In this document: in pieces, positions 16,801-26,200 of the stretch
Numbering within the stretch: position 1 is the stretch's first letter
How the letters are laid out: every line of letters starts with the position of its first letter
Assembly: GCF_010727325.1 (NCBI RefSeq)
Contig: NZ_AP022565.1
Location: 62,001 to 126,000, forward strand
Length of the DNA stretch: 64,000 nucleotides
Source: Mycolicibacterium alvei
GTDB lineage: Bacteria > Actinomycetota > Actinomycetes > Mycobacteriales > Mycobacteriaceae
Direction of reading: 5' to 3'
Notes under the pieces: model-generated
What the model was told of the DNA's origin: nothing
Databases searched by the model: none
What the model saw: only the letters and a program-made list of their open reading frames with translations
Position numbers and translations under genes: made by a program

Positions 16801-17372
16801 ATCTGCTCGGCGCGGTTGTCCGCGCGGATCAGGCCGGCCTGGAGTCCGGCCTCGACCCTGAGGCGGTGACGACCGCGCTGGCCGAGCTGGTGCCCGCCCA
16901 GATGATCCCGCAGGTGCTGCTGGTCGCCGACGAGATCCCCTATGCCCGGGGCAAGACCGACCGCACCGCGGTGGTCCGGATGCTCTCGGCCGTCGGCGCC
17001 CCCGAGACCAGGGGCTACCGGGCGCCGTCGAGCCCGCTGGAAACGGCCCTGTGCGCGATCGTCGGGGAGATCTTGGGTCAGACCGGTGTCGGGGTCGACG
17101 ACGATTTCTTCGCACTCGGCGGGGATTCGGTGCTGGGTACGCAGCTGGTGGCCCGGATCCGGGACTGGCTGGACACCTCGACCGTCATGGTCGCCGATGT
17201 CTTCGCGGCGCGAACGGTCGCGACGATGGCCGCGCTGCTGGCGGGCCGGGAGGCGGGTTCAGACCGTCTGCACCTGGCGTCCGAGCTGTACCTGGAGGTC
17301 ACAGGCATGGATGCCGCCGAGATCGCCTCCGAGTTGGCATGGGGGACCCCAGAACCGGCGTTCGGCAACTAA
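13848..17372 (+). CDS. mbtB: Mycobactin NRPS MbtB (ArCP-Cy-A-PCP), without a thioesterase domain
   Basis: A 1174-residue NRPS that accepts the aryl starter and condenses and cyclises it with Ser or Thr to the phenyl(methyl)oxazoline. Domains: aryl carrier (Ser39 in GLDSIRM), heterocyclisation domain (about 100-520) with the cyclisation motif DMQCADAVS in place of HHxxxDG, adenylation domain (P-loop FTSGSTGEPKG near 691, YRTGDLVR, catalytic Lys in ARGKTDR), and a PCP (GGDSVLG near 1093). M. tuberculosis MbtB is longer because it ends in a thioesterase; here that function is a separate gene, mbtT. The Shine-Dalgarno GGAGG (13841-13845) is too close to ATG 13848, so GTG 13854 or 13857 may be the true start. 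Confidence 0.94.
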   Translation: MSVVATSSQTVRDEVAELLGVSADAVDPDADLIASGLDSIRMMSLSGRWRKQGINVGFAALAANPTVAAWIELVARHAPDAQAEAPAPDSVEPGEGGDTFPLAPIQHAFWVGRNQDQQLGGVGAHLYVEFDGAGVDPQRLKAAATKLAARHPMLRVEILPDGTQRIGNRPLPVTIHDLRDLDQAAAQAKLELIRESKSHQMLHDEVLQLSLSLLPGGGTRLHVDMDMQCADAVSYRNFMADLAAFYRGAELPDLGYTYREYRARLTATAPPPSEQDKQWWAERVPDLPDPPALPLVPLSDQRNPHRSIRLWETLDVPTRDALFAAAHRRGITPAMAVAASYANALAHWSTQSRFLLNLPMFGREPYHSDVEKLVGDFTSSLLLDIDLTGADTAMARARVVQETLHATAAHSSVSGLDVLRDMSRHRGSQTLATIVYTSALGLGDLFAGDVTDHFGAPVWTISQGPQVLIDAQATPLADGLMINWDVRTEAFRPGVAEAMFAYHLAELRRLATDDAAWDEPDPPAVSESQRRVRAALNASTSTPSGDVLHTGFLANAASTPDAPAVFCSAGNLTYGELQDKVLAVAAALQSRGVCRGEVVAVLGPKSVEQVIALLAISMIGAAYLPVGVDQPADRATRILHTGGVDFALICGSGSEHPNLPHLTIADAEIIGDPADFEPVEVVPSDLAYVLFTSGSTGEPKGVEITHDAAMNTIEFINDHFEIGPADRCLALSHLECDLSVIDVYGTLRSGGSLVVVDEEDRRDPDAWVTLIDEHRVSVLHFLTGWLEMLVAAGGTAAGTGSLSSLRVVPTGGDWVRPDLVRALRAASPQVRFAGLGGATETATHNTIFEVGFGDDALPAHWTSVPFGVPLANNCCRVVDARGEDCPDWVPGELWVGGRGIARGYRGRPDLTAERFVEYDGSRWYRTGDLVRSWPDGTLEFVGRADHRIKVSGFRIELGEVEGALCRVPGVDAAVAVLVPVDGGHDLLGAVVRADQAGLESGLDPEAVTTALAELVPAQMIPQVLLVADEIPYARGKTDRTAVVRMLSAVGAPETRGYRAPSSPLETALCAIVGEILGQTGVGVDDDFFALGGDSVLGTQLVARIRDWLDTSTVMVADVFAARTVATMAALLAGREAGSDRLHLASELYLEVTGMDAAEIASELAWGTPEPAFGN

Positions 17373-17408
17373 GGTTAGAGTAACTTCAGTTAGGGCAGGC
17401 TTTGCTTA
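17370..17408 (+). promoter_or_regulatory. Second pair of IdeR boxes, between mbtB and the ANL-like stub
   Basis: Box A (17370-17388) TAAGGTTAGAGTAACTTCA matches the IdeR consensus at 14 of 19 positions and overlaps the mbtB stop. Box B (17390-17408) TTAGGGCAGGCTTTGCTTA matches at 13. Spacing is again 20 bases, as in the mbtA-mbtB region. They suggest an internal iron-controlled promoter driving the genes from the stub onwards. Confidence 0.7.
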
Positions 17409-17424
17409 TTGTCAGGAGGTCGTT

Positions 17425-18156
17425 GTGGACGCCGTGACCGCACCGCTGCATCAGGGTTTCTTCACACACGCGCAGGCCGCGCCCGCCGACATCGCGGTCA
17501 TCGGGCCGACTACCCGGTGGACCTATGGTCAACTGCGCGAGCAGGTGCTGGCGGTGTCCGGCGCGCTCGCAGTGGCCGGTGTGCACGTCGGCGACCGGGT
17601 GGCCGTCGTGGGCTCCACAGGTCTGGATACGGTGATCGCCACGCTGGGAATCCTGGCGGCAGGCGGAGTCTGCGTGCCGATCGACGCCGCCGATCCGGCC
17701 GAGCCGGTGCTGGACCGGACCGGGGTGCGGATGGCGCTGTTCACCGGAGACGGACCGCCCAACTGGCTGCCCGCGCTCACCGTCTCCGAGGCGCTGCGGA
17801 TCGGGGCCCGCGCGAGTGGCGTCAGCCCGGTGCATTCGGCGCCCGGTGATCCGGCGTTCCTTGGCTCGGTCGACGAGTCGGGGCATGCGGTGGTGACCCA
17901 TGCTGCCGCTCACGACGCCGTCGTGGAACTCAGCACCCGGCTCGACGTTCGCGGCGGTGACCGCATCGCCGCATTCTCGGCTGCCCGCGCTGCGGCCCCG
18001 ATCCTCATGGTGCTGGCGGCGCTGACCGCGGGTGCCGGCATCGTCGTCGCCGACGACGCGCCGCGCCGCAACCCCGAGCGGGGGATGAACGGCCTCGCCC
18101 TCGCGGTGCGGCACCGGGATGCGGTGGCCGCTCTCGACGCCGCCCTGCCGTCGTGA
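17425..18156 (+). CDS. Truncated adenylation-domain-like protein (ANL stub without P-loop)
   Basis: A 244-residue protein starting at GTG 17425, behind a strong AGGAGGT ribosome-binding site and the IdeR pair. It aligns by eye with the first half of an ANL adenylation domain: FFTHAQAAPADIAVIGPTTRWTYGQLREQVLAVSGAL-like start and LGILAAGGVCVPIDAADPAEP. Where the P-loop SGSTGEPKG should be (around residue 147) it has SVDESGHAVVTH, and it ends before the A5-A10 motifs. It cannot be a working adenylating enzyme. The frame is intact, its stop overlaps the mbtT start (GTGA) and its own regulatory boxes are kept, so it may have a structural or loading role, or it may be a relic of a duplicated mbtB module kept for coupling. 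Confidence 0.8.
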   Translation: MDAVTAPLHQGFFTHAQAAPADIAVIGPTTRWTYGQLREQVLAVSGALAVAGVHVGDRVAVVGSTGLDTVIATLGILAAGGVCVPIDAADPAEPVLDRTGVRMALFTGDGPPNWLPALTVSEALRIGARASGVSPVHSAPGDPAFLGSVDESGHAVVTHAAAHDAVVELSTRLDVRGGDRIAAFSAARAAAPILMVLAALTAGAGIVVADDAPRRNPERGMNGLALAVRHRDAVAALDAALPS

Positions 18157-18899
18157 CCGGGCCGGATACCCAGATCATCGTCAAACCCTGGGTCAAGCGA
18201 TATTCAGGGTCCCAAAGTTCAACAGCCACACTGGTTTTCCCGCACGCCGGCGGAGCGGCGTTGGCCTACCGCGGATTCGGGACGGCACTGGCCGCGGCCG
18301 GGTCCGATGCCTATGTCATGCAGTACCCGCAGCGTGGGGATCGGCTGTCCCATCCGGCGGCACCCACGGTGGGTGACCTCGCCAGAGATCTGTTCGACGC
18401 GGCTGATTGGGCCGGCGTCGGATCGATACGGCTGTTCGGGCACTGCATGGGCGCCGTGGTGGCCTTCGAATTTGCGCGGATCGCGGAGCGCTCAGGGGTG
18501 GCGATCGACGCCCTGTGGGTGTCGGCCAGCGAGGCACCGTCGGCCGTGGCGGCCGCGCCCGCACTGCCGATGGCCGAGTCGGAGATCCTCGCCGAGATGG
18601 TCGACCTCGGCGGCACCGATCCTGCGCTGCTCGCCGACGACGACTTCGTCGAACTGCTGCTGATGGCAGTGCGGGCGGACTACGCGGCGTTCAACCGCTA
18701 CGCGTGCGACGCCGAGGTGACGATCGCCGCGGACATCCACGCCCTGGGCGGAGACAACGACCACCGCATCAGCGAGGACATGTTGCGGCGCTGGGAATCC
18801 CACACTGCAGGCGCCTTCACGTGCTCGATGTTCGACGGCGGGCATTTCTATCTCAACTCCCAGCTGGAAGATGTGGCGGAGCTGGTCAATGAGCTATAG
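18153..18899 (+). CDS. mbtT: Type II thioesterase MbtT
   Basis: A 248-residue alpha/beta-hydrolase of the external thioesterase family that clears misloaded carrier domains or assists release in NRPS lines. It has LVFPHAGGAALAYRGF (oxyanion region), the nucleophile elbow GHCMGA with Cys98 in place of the usual Ser, the acid in GGDNDHRIS and the catalytic His in DGGHFYL. It starts with GTG at 18153, coupled to the preceding stop by a GTGA overlap, and overlaps mbtC by 11 bases. It replaces the thioesterase domain fused to the C terminus of M. tuberculosis MbtB. Confidence 0.9.
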   Translation: MTGPDTQIIVKPWVKRYSGSQSSTATLVFPHAGGAALAYRGFGTALAAAGSDAYVMQYPQRGDRLSHPAAPTVGDLARDLFDAADWAGVGSIRLFGHCMGAVVAFEFARIAERSGVAIDALWVSASEAPSAVAAAPALPMAESEILAEMVDLGGTDPALLADDDFVELLLMAVRADYAAFNRYACDAEVTIAADIHALGGDNDHRISEDMLRRWESHTAGAFTCSMFDGGHFYLNSQLEDVAELVNEL

Positions 18900-20217
18900 C
18901 CGCCAGCTTCCCGGGTCCGATATCGCCGACCCGGTGGTGATCGTGGGGATGGCGCTGGAGGCTCCCGGTGGGATCGACACCGCCGACGGCTACTGGTCTC
19001 TGCTGTCCGAGCAGCGCGAAGCGCTCGGTCGATTTCCCGCCGACCGTGGTTGGTCCGTTCGCGAACTGCTCGACGGCTCGCGCCGCGACGGATTCAAGCG
19101 CATCCACGACCTGGGCGGATTCCTTTCCAGCGCAGCAACATTCGATCCCGCATTCTTCGGCATCTCACCGCGCGAGGCGGTGGCGATGGATCCCCAGCAG
19201 CGCATCGGGTTGCGGATCGCGTGGCGGGCGCTGGAGAACAGCGGCATCAACCCCGACGACCTGGCCGGCCACGATGTGGGGTGCTATGTCGGTGCGTCGG
19301 GCCTGGAGTACGGGCCCGCGCTGTCGGAGTTCTCCCATCACAGTGGCCATCTGATCACCGGCACCTCCCTCGGCGTCATCTCCGGCCGGATCGCCTACAC
19401 GCTGGATCTGTGCGGCCCGGCGCTGACCGTCGACACCTCGTGCTCGTCGGCGCTCACCGCGTTCCACACCGCCGTTTCCGCCGTGCGCGCGGGGGACTGC
19501 GACATGGCGTTGGCCGGTGGTGTGTGCGTGATGGGTACGCCCGGGTACTTTGTGGAGTTCTCCAAGCACCACGCGCTGTCCGACGACGGACACTGCCGGC
19601 CCTACAGTGCGCACGCCAGTGGCACGGTCTGGGCCGAAGGGGCGGCGATGTTCGTCCTGCAGCGCAAATCAGCGGCCGTCCGGGACAGTCGGCGCATTCT
19701 CGCCGAGGTCCGCGCGACCGCGGTGAACCAGGATGGCCGGACCACCGGTCTGACCGCGCCCAGCGGCGCCGCCCAGCAGCGCCTGTTCGCCAAAGCGATC
19801 GAGCAGGCTGCCGTGCGCCCGGAGTGCGTCGGCATGATCGAGGGACACGGCACCGGAACCCGGCTCGGCGACCGGACCGAATTACGCTCGCTGGCAAAGA
19901 CATACGGCGCCACACCGTCGGGTACCGGCGCACTGTTGGGCTCGGTGAAATCCAACGTCGGGCACGCCCAGGCCGCCGCCGGGGGGCTCGGACTGGCAAA
20001 GGTGATCCTGGCTGCCGAGCGTGCGGCCGTTCCGGCCACCTTGCACGTCGACCAGGCCAGCCGCGAAATCGACTGGGAAAGCCAGGGTTTACGGTTGGCC
20101 ACCAAGCTGACCCATTGGCCCGCGGTCAACGGCGAGCGGATCGGTGCGGTGTCGGCGTTCGGGATGAGCGGCACCAATGCGCACGCGATCATCTCGGTGC
20201 CTGAGGCCGCAGCGTGA
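18889..20217 (+). CDS. mbtC: Stand-alone ketosynthase MbtC
   Basis: A 442-residue single-domain beta-ketoacyl synthase. The active-site Cys185 lies in VDTSCSSALTAFH, with the two His residues in EGHGTGTRLGD and SNVGHAQAAAG. It lacks its own AT and ACP and pairs with MbtD to build the beta-hydroxyacyl (beta-hydroxybutyrate-type) unit of mycobactin. ATG 18889 lies inside the end of mbtT; an upstream in-frame ATG at 18871 is possible but adds no conserved residues. The stop overlaps the mbtD start by 4 bases. Confidence 0.93.
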   Translation: MSYSRQLPGSDIADPVVIVGMALEAPGGIDTADGYWSLLSEQREALGRFPADRGWSVRELLDGSRRDGFKRIHDLGGFLSSAATFDPAFFGISPREAVAMDPQQRIGLRIAWRALENSGINPDDLAGHDVGCYVGASGLEYGPALSEFSHHSGHLITGTSLGVISGRIAYTLDLCGPALTVDTSCSSALTAFHTAVSAVRAGDCDMALAGGVCVMGTPGYFVEFSKHHALSDDGHCRPYSAHASGTVWAEGAAMFVLQRKSAAVRDSRRILAEVRATAVNQDGRTTGLTAPSGAAQQRLFAKAIEQAAVRPECVGMIEGHGTGTRLGDRTELRSLAKTYGATPSGTGALLGSVKSNVGHAQAAAGGLGLAKVILAAERAAVPATLHVDQASREIDWESQGLRLATKLTHWPAVNGERIGAVSAFGMSGTNAHAIISVPEAAA

Positions 20218-23207
20218 GTCAAGCCGACGCCCTACCCGACGGGCGCACACCCGTGCTGCTCAGCGCGCACGCCGAGGACCTGATCGGGCCTGACGCCGCG
20301 GCCATCCTGCGCTATCTGGATTTACGTCCCGACGTGCGCGTCGGCGATGTCGCCGCCACGTTACGGTCCACCCGGCGCCTGCGCCGCCACCGCGCCGTGG
20401 TCCGGGCCGTCGACCGCGATGAGCTCGCCGCAGGCCTTCGTGCGTTGGCCGAGGGCGCCGACCATCCGCTGGTCAGCCGCGCACACGGTGGAACGCAGTC
20501 ATCGGGTTCGGGTGCCCGCATCGCGTTCGTGTTTCCCGGCCAGGGCAGCCAATGGCCGTCGATGGGTGTACAGGCCTACGAGCGGCTGCCCGCCTATCGG
20601 GCCGAGGTGGACCGGTGCGCGGCGGAGTTTCAGGCCGCCGACGCCCCGTCCCCGCTGGATTACCTCCTGGCCGAACTGGATTCGGGCACGGTCACCAACG
20701 ACTTCTCCCAGGTGCAGATCCAGGGCGCTCAGTTCGTCCACGGTGTGGCACTGGCCCGGGTCTGGCGGTCCTGTGGTGTGCTGCCCGACATCACCGTCGG
20801 TCACAGTCTCGGCGAGATCGGGGCGGCCTACGTGGCCGGCAGCATCACCCTGCCCGAGGCGGTGGCCGTGGTGATCGGCCGCGCCACCGTGCTGGACCGG
20901 CTGACCGGGCCCTACCGCGTCGCGGTCCTCGGGATCACGCCCGACGAGGCATCGACCGTGATCGCCGGAACCCCGGGTTGGCTGGAACTGTCGGTGGTGA
21001 ACTCCCGTTCCTCCGTCGCGGTGTCGGGGGACACCGACGCGGTGGCTGCCGCCGTGGCGACCGTGGCCGAACGCGGCGCGTTCGCCAAGGAAATCGAGAT
21101 GTGGTTCCCGGCGCACACGACCGCACTCGACTCGAGTCGTGCCGATCTCGAATCGATGCTTCCTGCAGCACAATTCAGTGAGTCGCCGGTGCAGTTCATC
21201 GGCTCGGCCACCGGGGACGTGGTCGAGGCGGGAACCGGTTTCTCCGACTACTGGTATACCAACCTGCGCAGCACGGTGCGATTCGATAAGGCCGTCGAGA
21301 CGACGGTTCGCCGGGGAGCCCGAATCTTCGTCGAACTCTCGGCGCATCCGGCTCTGCTGTTCGCGCTGGGCGACCTGCTCGACGACGCGGCCGAACTCAC
21401 CGGCGGTCCGGCGGTGATGGTGGGATCGGGCCGGCGCGACGAACCGATCACCGACCGTCTCAGCACCAACATCGTCTCCGTCGCGATGGCCGACCCCGGT
21501 TACCGCTGGGACGACGTCCCGAATCAGGGCGACCGGTCGCTGCGCGACTTCCCCTTCGCGCCGATGCGGGCCGAACATCTCTGGGCCACACCGCATCCGC
21601 TTCCTGCGGTTGCCGGGCTGACCGTGGCCGTCGAGCATTGGGAGCAGCGGGACCTGCGGGACCTGCGGACCCTGCCGGGCCGGCGTCGCGTCGCGGTGCT
21701 CGACCTGGCCGCCGGGCACGGACCAGCGGCCGCATTGAGCCGCGCGGTCGAGGAGAACGCCCAGACCACGGCCGTCGCGCCTGCTGATGCCGATCTGCTG
21801 ATCGTGGTGGCGCCGGTATCCGAGGACCTCGATGCGGTGGCAGCGGCAGAAGCCGTGAGCCACCGGGTGGACGACGGCCTGCTCGGCTATGTCCGGGCGG
21901 TCACGCCGGATACCCGCGACGTGTGGCTGGTCACCGTCGGTGCCGAACAGGTGAGCCGCACGGAGCAGTCACGGCCCGAGGCCGCCGCACTGGCCGCGAT
22001 GCACCGCAGCCTCGGCTATGAACATCCCGACCAGAACTTCCGTCACCTGGATCTGGCCGACTCGGCCGCCGACCCCACCCATGCGGCGACGGCCATCACG
22101 GCGATGCTGACCGATGGTGACCACATCGCGTTGCGGGACAACGGTTCCGGACCCGCGCTGTGGCACCGTGGAATGCGCGATGACACCTCCGGCGAACGGT
22201 CCTGGACCGCCGAGTCGGGGATCTTCGACGAGGTTGTCATCACCGGCGGCACCGGGGCGGTGGGCCTGCACTTTGCCCGCCACCTGGCCGAACACGGGGC
22301 CCGGCGCATCGTGCTGCTCAGCCGCAGCGGCCTCGACGAGGCACAGTTGGCCGAACTGGCCACTCACGGCGCCGAGATCGTCGCTCCGCGGTGCGATCTC
22401 ACCGATCCGGCACAGATCACCGCGACGGCTGCCGAGTGGGCAGTCGGCCCGGCGTCCTTGGTGATCCACGCGGCCGCATCCGCCATCATCGCCCCGGGCG
22501 GGGAACTGTCCGGCGCGACCGTGCGGGATACCTTGGCGGCCAAGGTGAGCGGCCTGGCCAACCTGACGGCGGTCTGGCCGATGCGGCCGGATACCCGGAT
22601 CGTGTTGTGCTCCTCGGTGTCCGGCCTGTGGGGTGGATACGGTCACGCCGCGTACTCCGCGGCCAACCGGCTGCTCGATGCCTTGGCCGCGCAGTTGCGC
22701 GAACAGGGCCGGCGTTGCGCCTCGGTGCGGTGGGGACTGTGGCCGGGGGACGGCATCATCGATTCCGGTGAGATCAGCCGGGTCGAGCGGTCCGGTCTGC
22801 GAGCCATGGAACCGGACCTTGCGGTGGAGGCCGGACTGTGCGATTACCCGGCCGATCCGTTGGCGTTCACCGCTGATGCCGACCGGCTGCAGACCTTCCT
22901 CCGTGCGGCCGCCCACCCCGATCCGGTCGTCGACACCGCCGACGCGGCCGACGCCGCCGACGCCATCGGCGCGATGCGGATCGCACTGGGAGCCGTCCTG
23001 AAGCTCGATGACACCACCGGACTGGATCTGGACACGTCGCTTCTGGATCTCGGCGTCGACTCCCTGTTGGCGATCGACCTGCGCAAGAAGCTCAAGAGGG
23101 CCACCGGCCGTGCTGTGCCGCTGGCCACCATCCTCGGTGGCGCCACCGCTGCCGAATTGATCGAGCATTTGGAAAGACCTGAAAAGGAAACATTTTCGCG
23201 TGACTGA
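20214..23207 (+). CDS. mbtD: PKS MbtD (AT-KR-ACP)
   Basis: A 997-residue PKS without a ketosynthase. The acyltransferase (about 100-400) has FVFPGQGSQWPSMG and the nucleophile in GHSLGEIGAAY. A ketoreductase follows (ITGGTGAVGLHFARHLAEHG near 677, catalytic Tyr in GGYGHAAYSAANRLLD). The protein ends with an ACP (LLDLGVDSLLAIDL near 950). With MbtC it makes the beta-hydroxyacyl unit that esterifies the lysine carboxylate in mycobactin. The AT has PAHT where malonyl-specific enzymes often have AFHS, so its substrate cannot be read with confidence. GTG start with GTGA coupling to mbtC. Confidence 0.92.
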   Translation: MSQADALPDGRTPVLLSAHAEDLIGPDAAAILRYLDLRPDVRVGDVAATLRSTRRLRRHRAVVRAVDRDELAAGLRALAEGADHPLVSRAHGGTQSSGSGARIAFVFPGQGSQWPSMGVQAYERLPAYRAEVDRCAAEFQAADAPSPLDYLLAELDSGTVTNDFSQVQIQGAQFVHGVALARVWRSCGVLPDITVGHSLGEIGAAYVAGSITLPEAVAVVIGRATVLDRLTGPYRVAVLGITPDEASTVIAGTPGWLELSVVNSRSSVAVSGDTDAVAAAVATVAERGAFAKEIEMWFPAHTTALDSSRADLESMLPAAQFSESPVQFIGSATGDVVEAGTGFSDYWYTNLRSTVRFDKAVETTVRRGARIFVELSAHPALLFALGDLLDDAAELTGGPAVMVGSGRRDEPITDRLSTNIVSVAMADPGYRWDDVPNQGDRSLRDFPFAPMRAEHLWATPHPLPAVAGLTVAVEHWEQRDLRDLRTLPGRRRVAVLDLAAGHGPAAALSRAVEENAQTTAVAPADADLLIVVAPVSEDLDAVAAAEAVSHRVDDGLLGYVRAVTPDTRDVWLVTVGAEQVSRTEQSRPEAAALAAMHRSLGYEHPDQNFRHLDLADSAADPTHAATAITAMLTDGDHIALRDNGSGPALWHRGMRDDTSGERSWTAESGIFDEVVITGGTGAVGLHFARHLAEHGARRIVLLSRSGLDEAQLAELATHGAEIVAPRCDLTDPAQITATAAEWAVGPASLVIHAAASAIIAPGGELSGATVRDTLAAKVSGLANLTAVWPMRPDTRIVLCSSVSGLWGGYGHAAYSAANRLLDALAAQLREQGRRCASVRWGLWPGDGIIDSGEISRVERSGLRAMEPDLAVEAGLCDYPADPLAFTADADRLQTFLRAAAHPDPVVDTADAADAADAIGAMRIALGAVLKLDDTTGLDLDTSLLDLGVDSLLAIDLRKKLKRATGRAVPLATILGGATAAELIEHLERPEKETFSRD

Positions 23208-26200
23208 CATGGTTAGTGCCGATCCGGCGGCCCCCCGCACCTCCGATGCGCGTCTGGAGCTGATGCGGCGCAGGCTTGCCGAGCGGGGCCTCACGTCAGC
23301 ATCAGGGGAACCCGGGCACGCTGCGGTAGGCGGCGAAAGCTCACCGGTCGATCCGACCGTGCTGTCCGACGGGCAGCGGCGCATGTGGTTCGTGCAGGGC
23401 CTCGACCCGAGCGGGGTACTGCTCAACATCTGCCTGTCCTACCGGGTGGGTGGGGTCATCGATGCCGAGCGACTGCATGACGCACTCAATACGGTGGCGC
23501 AACGACATCCGATCCTGCGCACGACCTACCACGCCGACGAGAGCGGCGAGCCGACGGCGAAGGTCCACGACGACCTCGTCCCCGGATGGTCTGTCCACGA
23601 TCTGTCGGACAAATCTGAGCGGGCGCGAAAACTACGCGTCGAGGTGCTGGCCCAGCGGGAGTTCGGCACGGCCTTCGACCTGGCCGGCGACTCGCCGCTG
23701 CGGATCACCCTGATCAAGACCGGGCCGACCGAGCACATGATGTTGCTCGTCGCGCACCACATCGCCTGGGATGACGGTTCCTGGCGGGTGTTCTTCACCG
23801 ACCTGACCCGGGCCTATTCCGGGGCGCAGCTTCCCGCCGGTCCGCGTGCGACGGTCGCCGATGTTCCCGACCGCGACGAGGATCTGGCGTACTGGCGTGA
23901 GGTACTGGCGAACCTGCCGGAGCCGCTGGAGTTGCCCGGTCCGGCGGGGTCGGTGGTCCCCAACGGTTTTCGGTCTCAGCGCAGCACCGTGCGGTTGCCG
24001 GCCGAGACCGTCCGGCAGGTGTCGGCACTGGCCCGCGAGACCGGCGCCACGCCGTACATGGTGCTGCTGGCAGCGTTCGGCGCGCTCGTCCACCGCTACA
24101 CGCACGCCGACGATTTCCTGGTCGCCACCCCGGTGCTGAATCGCGACTCCGACGAAACCATCGGCTATCACGGCAACACGGTCGCGATGCGGCTGCGGCC
24201 CCAGGGCACACTGGGGTTCCGCGATCTGGTCGCGGCCACCCGGGACACCGCCATCGGTGCCTTCGCGCATCAACGCGTCAACCTCGATCGGGTGGTGGCC
24301 GAACTCAACCCGGACCGGCGCCACGGCGCCGAGCGGATGACGCGGGTGAGCTTCGGGTTCCGCGAGTCCGACGGCGGCGGGTTCCGTCCGGACGGTGTGA
24401 CGTGTGAACGAGCCGACCTGCGCGGCCAGCACACCCAGCTCCCATTGGGTTTCATGGTCGAGCTGGACGCCGCGGGTGCGGTGGTGGAGGCCGAACATCT
24501 CACCGAGGTGATGGACGCCGAACTGGCCGCGCAGATGCTGCGGCACTTCGTCGTACTGCTGGACAGTGCGCTCGCCGAGCCGGACCGACCGCTGTCGCGG
24601 CTGGAGCTGTTCACCGCCGAGGACGCCGAGTGGATGCGCGCCGTATCGACCGGTGAGCAGTTCGATACGCCGGGAACCACCCTGGCCGAGCTGGTCACCG
24701 AGCAGGCTGCCCGCACTCCCGATGCCATCGCGGTGGTTTACCAGGGGCGCCATTACAGCTACCGCGAGATCAACGAGTCGGCGAACCGGTTGGCGCACTG
24801 GCTGATCGGGCAGGGTATCGGCACCGAGGACCGCGTCGCCGTACTGCTGGAGAAATCGCCCGAACTGGTCATCACCGCCCTGGGCATCGTCAAGGCCGGC
24901 GCCGTGTACCTACCCGTCGACCCGACCTATCCGGAAGATCGACTCACCTACATTCTCTCGGACTCCGACCCCAAAACCATTCTGCGCGAACCGGTCGACG
25001 GTTTGGCCGACTATCCGGCCACCGACCCCACCGATGCCGAGCGGATCCGGCCGCTCCGCCCGGACAACACCGCGTATCTGATCTACACGTCGGGGTCCAC
25101 CGGCCTGCCGAAAGGTGTGCCGGTACCGCACCGGCCAATCGCGGAGTACTTCGTCTGGTTCGGTGGCGATTATCAGGTCACCGAGGCCGAACGTCTGCTT
25201 CAGGTGGCCTCGCAGAGCTTCGACGTGTCGATCGGCGAGATCTTCGGCATGCTGGCCGCCGGTGCACGCCTGGTGATCCCGAAGCCGGGCGGGTTGGGTG
25301 ACATCGGATATCTCACCGATCTGCTGCGCGATGAGGGCATCACCTCGATGCACTTCGTCCCGTCGTTGCTGGGTCTGTTCCTGTCCCTGCCGGGCGTCAA
25401 CGAGTGGCGCACCCTGCAGCGGGTGCCGATCGGTGGTGAGGCGCTGCCCGGGGAGATCGCCGACAAGTTCCTCGCCACGTTCGACTCTCTCCTGCACAAC
25501 TTTTACGGGCCCACCGAGACGGTGCTCAACTGCACCCGCTACAAGGTCCAAGGCAAGCAGGGCGCCCGGATCGTTCCGATCGGCACGCCGAAGATCAACA
25601 CCACGATCCATCTGCTCGATGACGCACTGCAGCCGGTTCCGGTTGGTGTGATCGGTGAGATCTACATCGGCGGAACACATGTCGCGCACGGCTATCACGA
25701 CCGCCCGCGACTCACCGCCGAACGGTTCGTCGCCGATCCGTTCAATCCCGGTGCACGGATGTACCGGTCGGGCGACCTGGCCCGGCGTAACGCCGACGGT
25801 GACATCGAATTCGTCGGCCGCGCCGACGAGCAGGTCAAGGTCCGTGGCTTCCGCATCGAACTGGGGGAGGTCTCCGCAGCCATCTCCGTCGACCCGTCGG
25901 TGGGACAGGCCGTGGTGGTGGTCAGCGACCTGCCGTCGCTGGGCAAGAGCCTGGTCGCCTACATCACGCCGGCCGCCGATAGCGCGCGTGTCGAGACCGA
26001 ACGGATCCGGGCCAGGGTGACGGCTGCGCTGCCCGAATACATGATCCCGGCCGCGTTCGTCGAGCTGGCGGAGATCCCGATCACGGCCCACGGCAAGATC
26101 GACCGACGAGCACTGCCCGAGCCGGAGATCCAGTCGGCCAACGAATTCCGTGCCCCGGATACCGACACCGAGCATGAGATCGTCGAGTTGTTCGCCGAAT

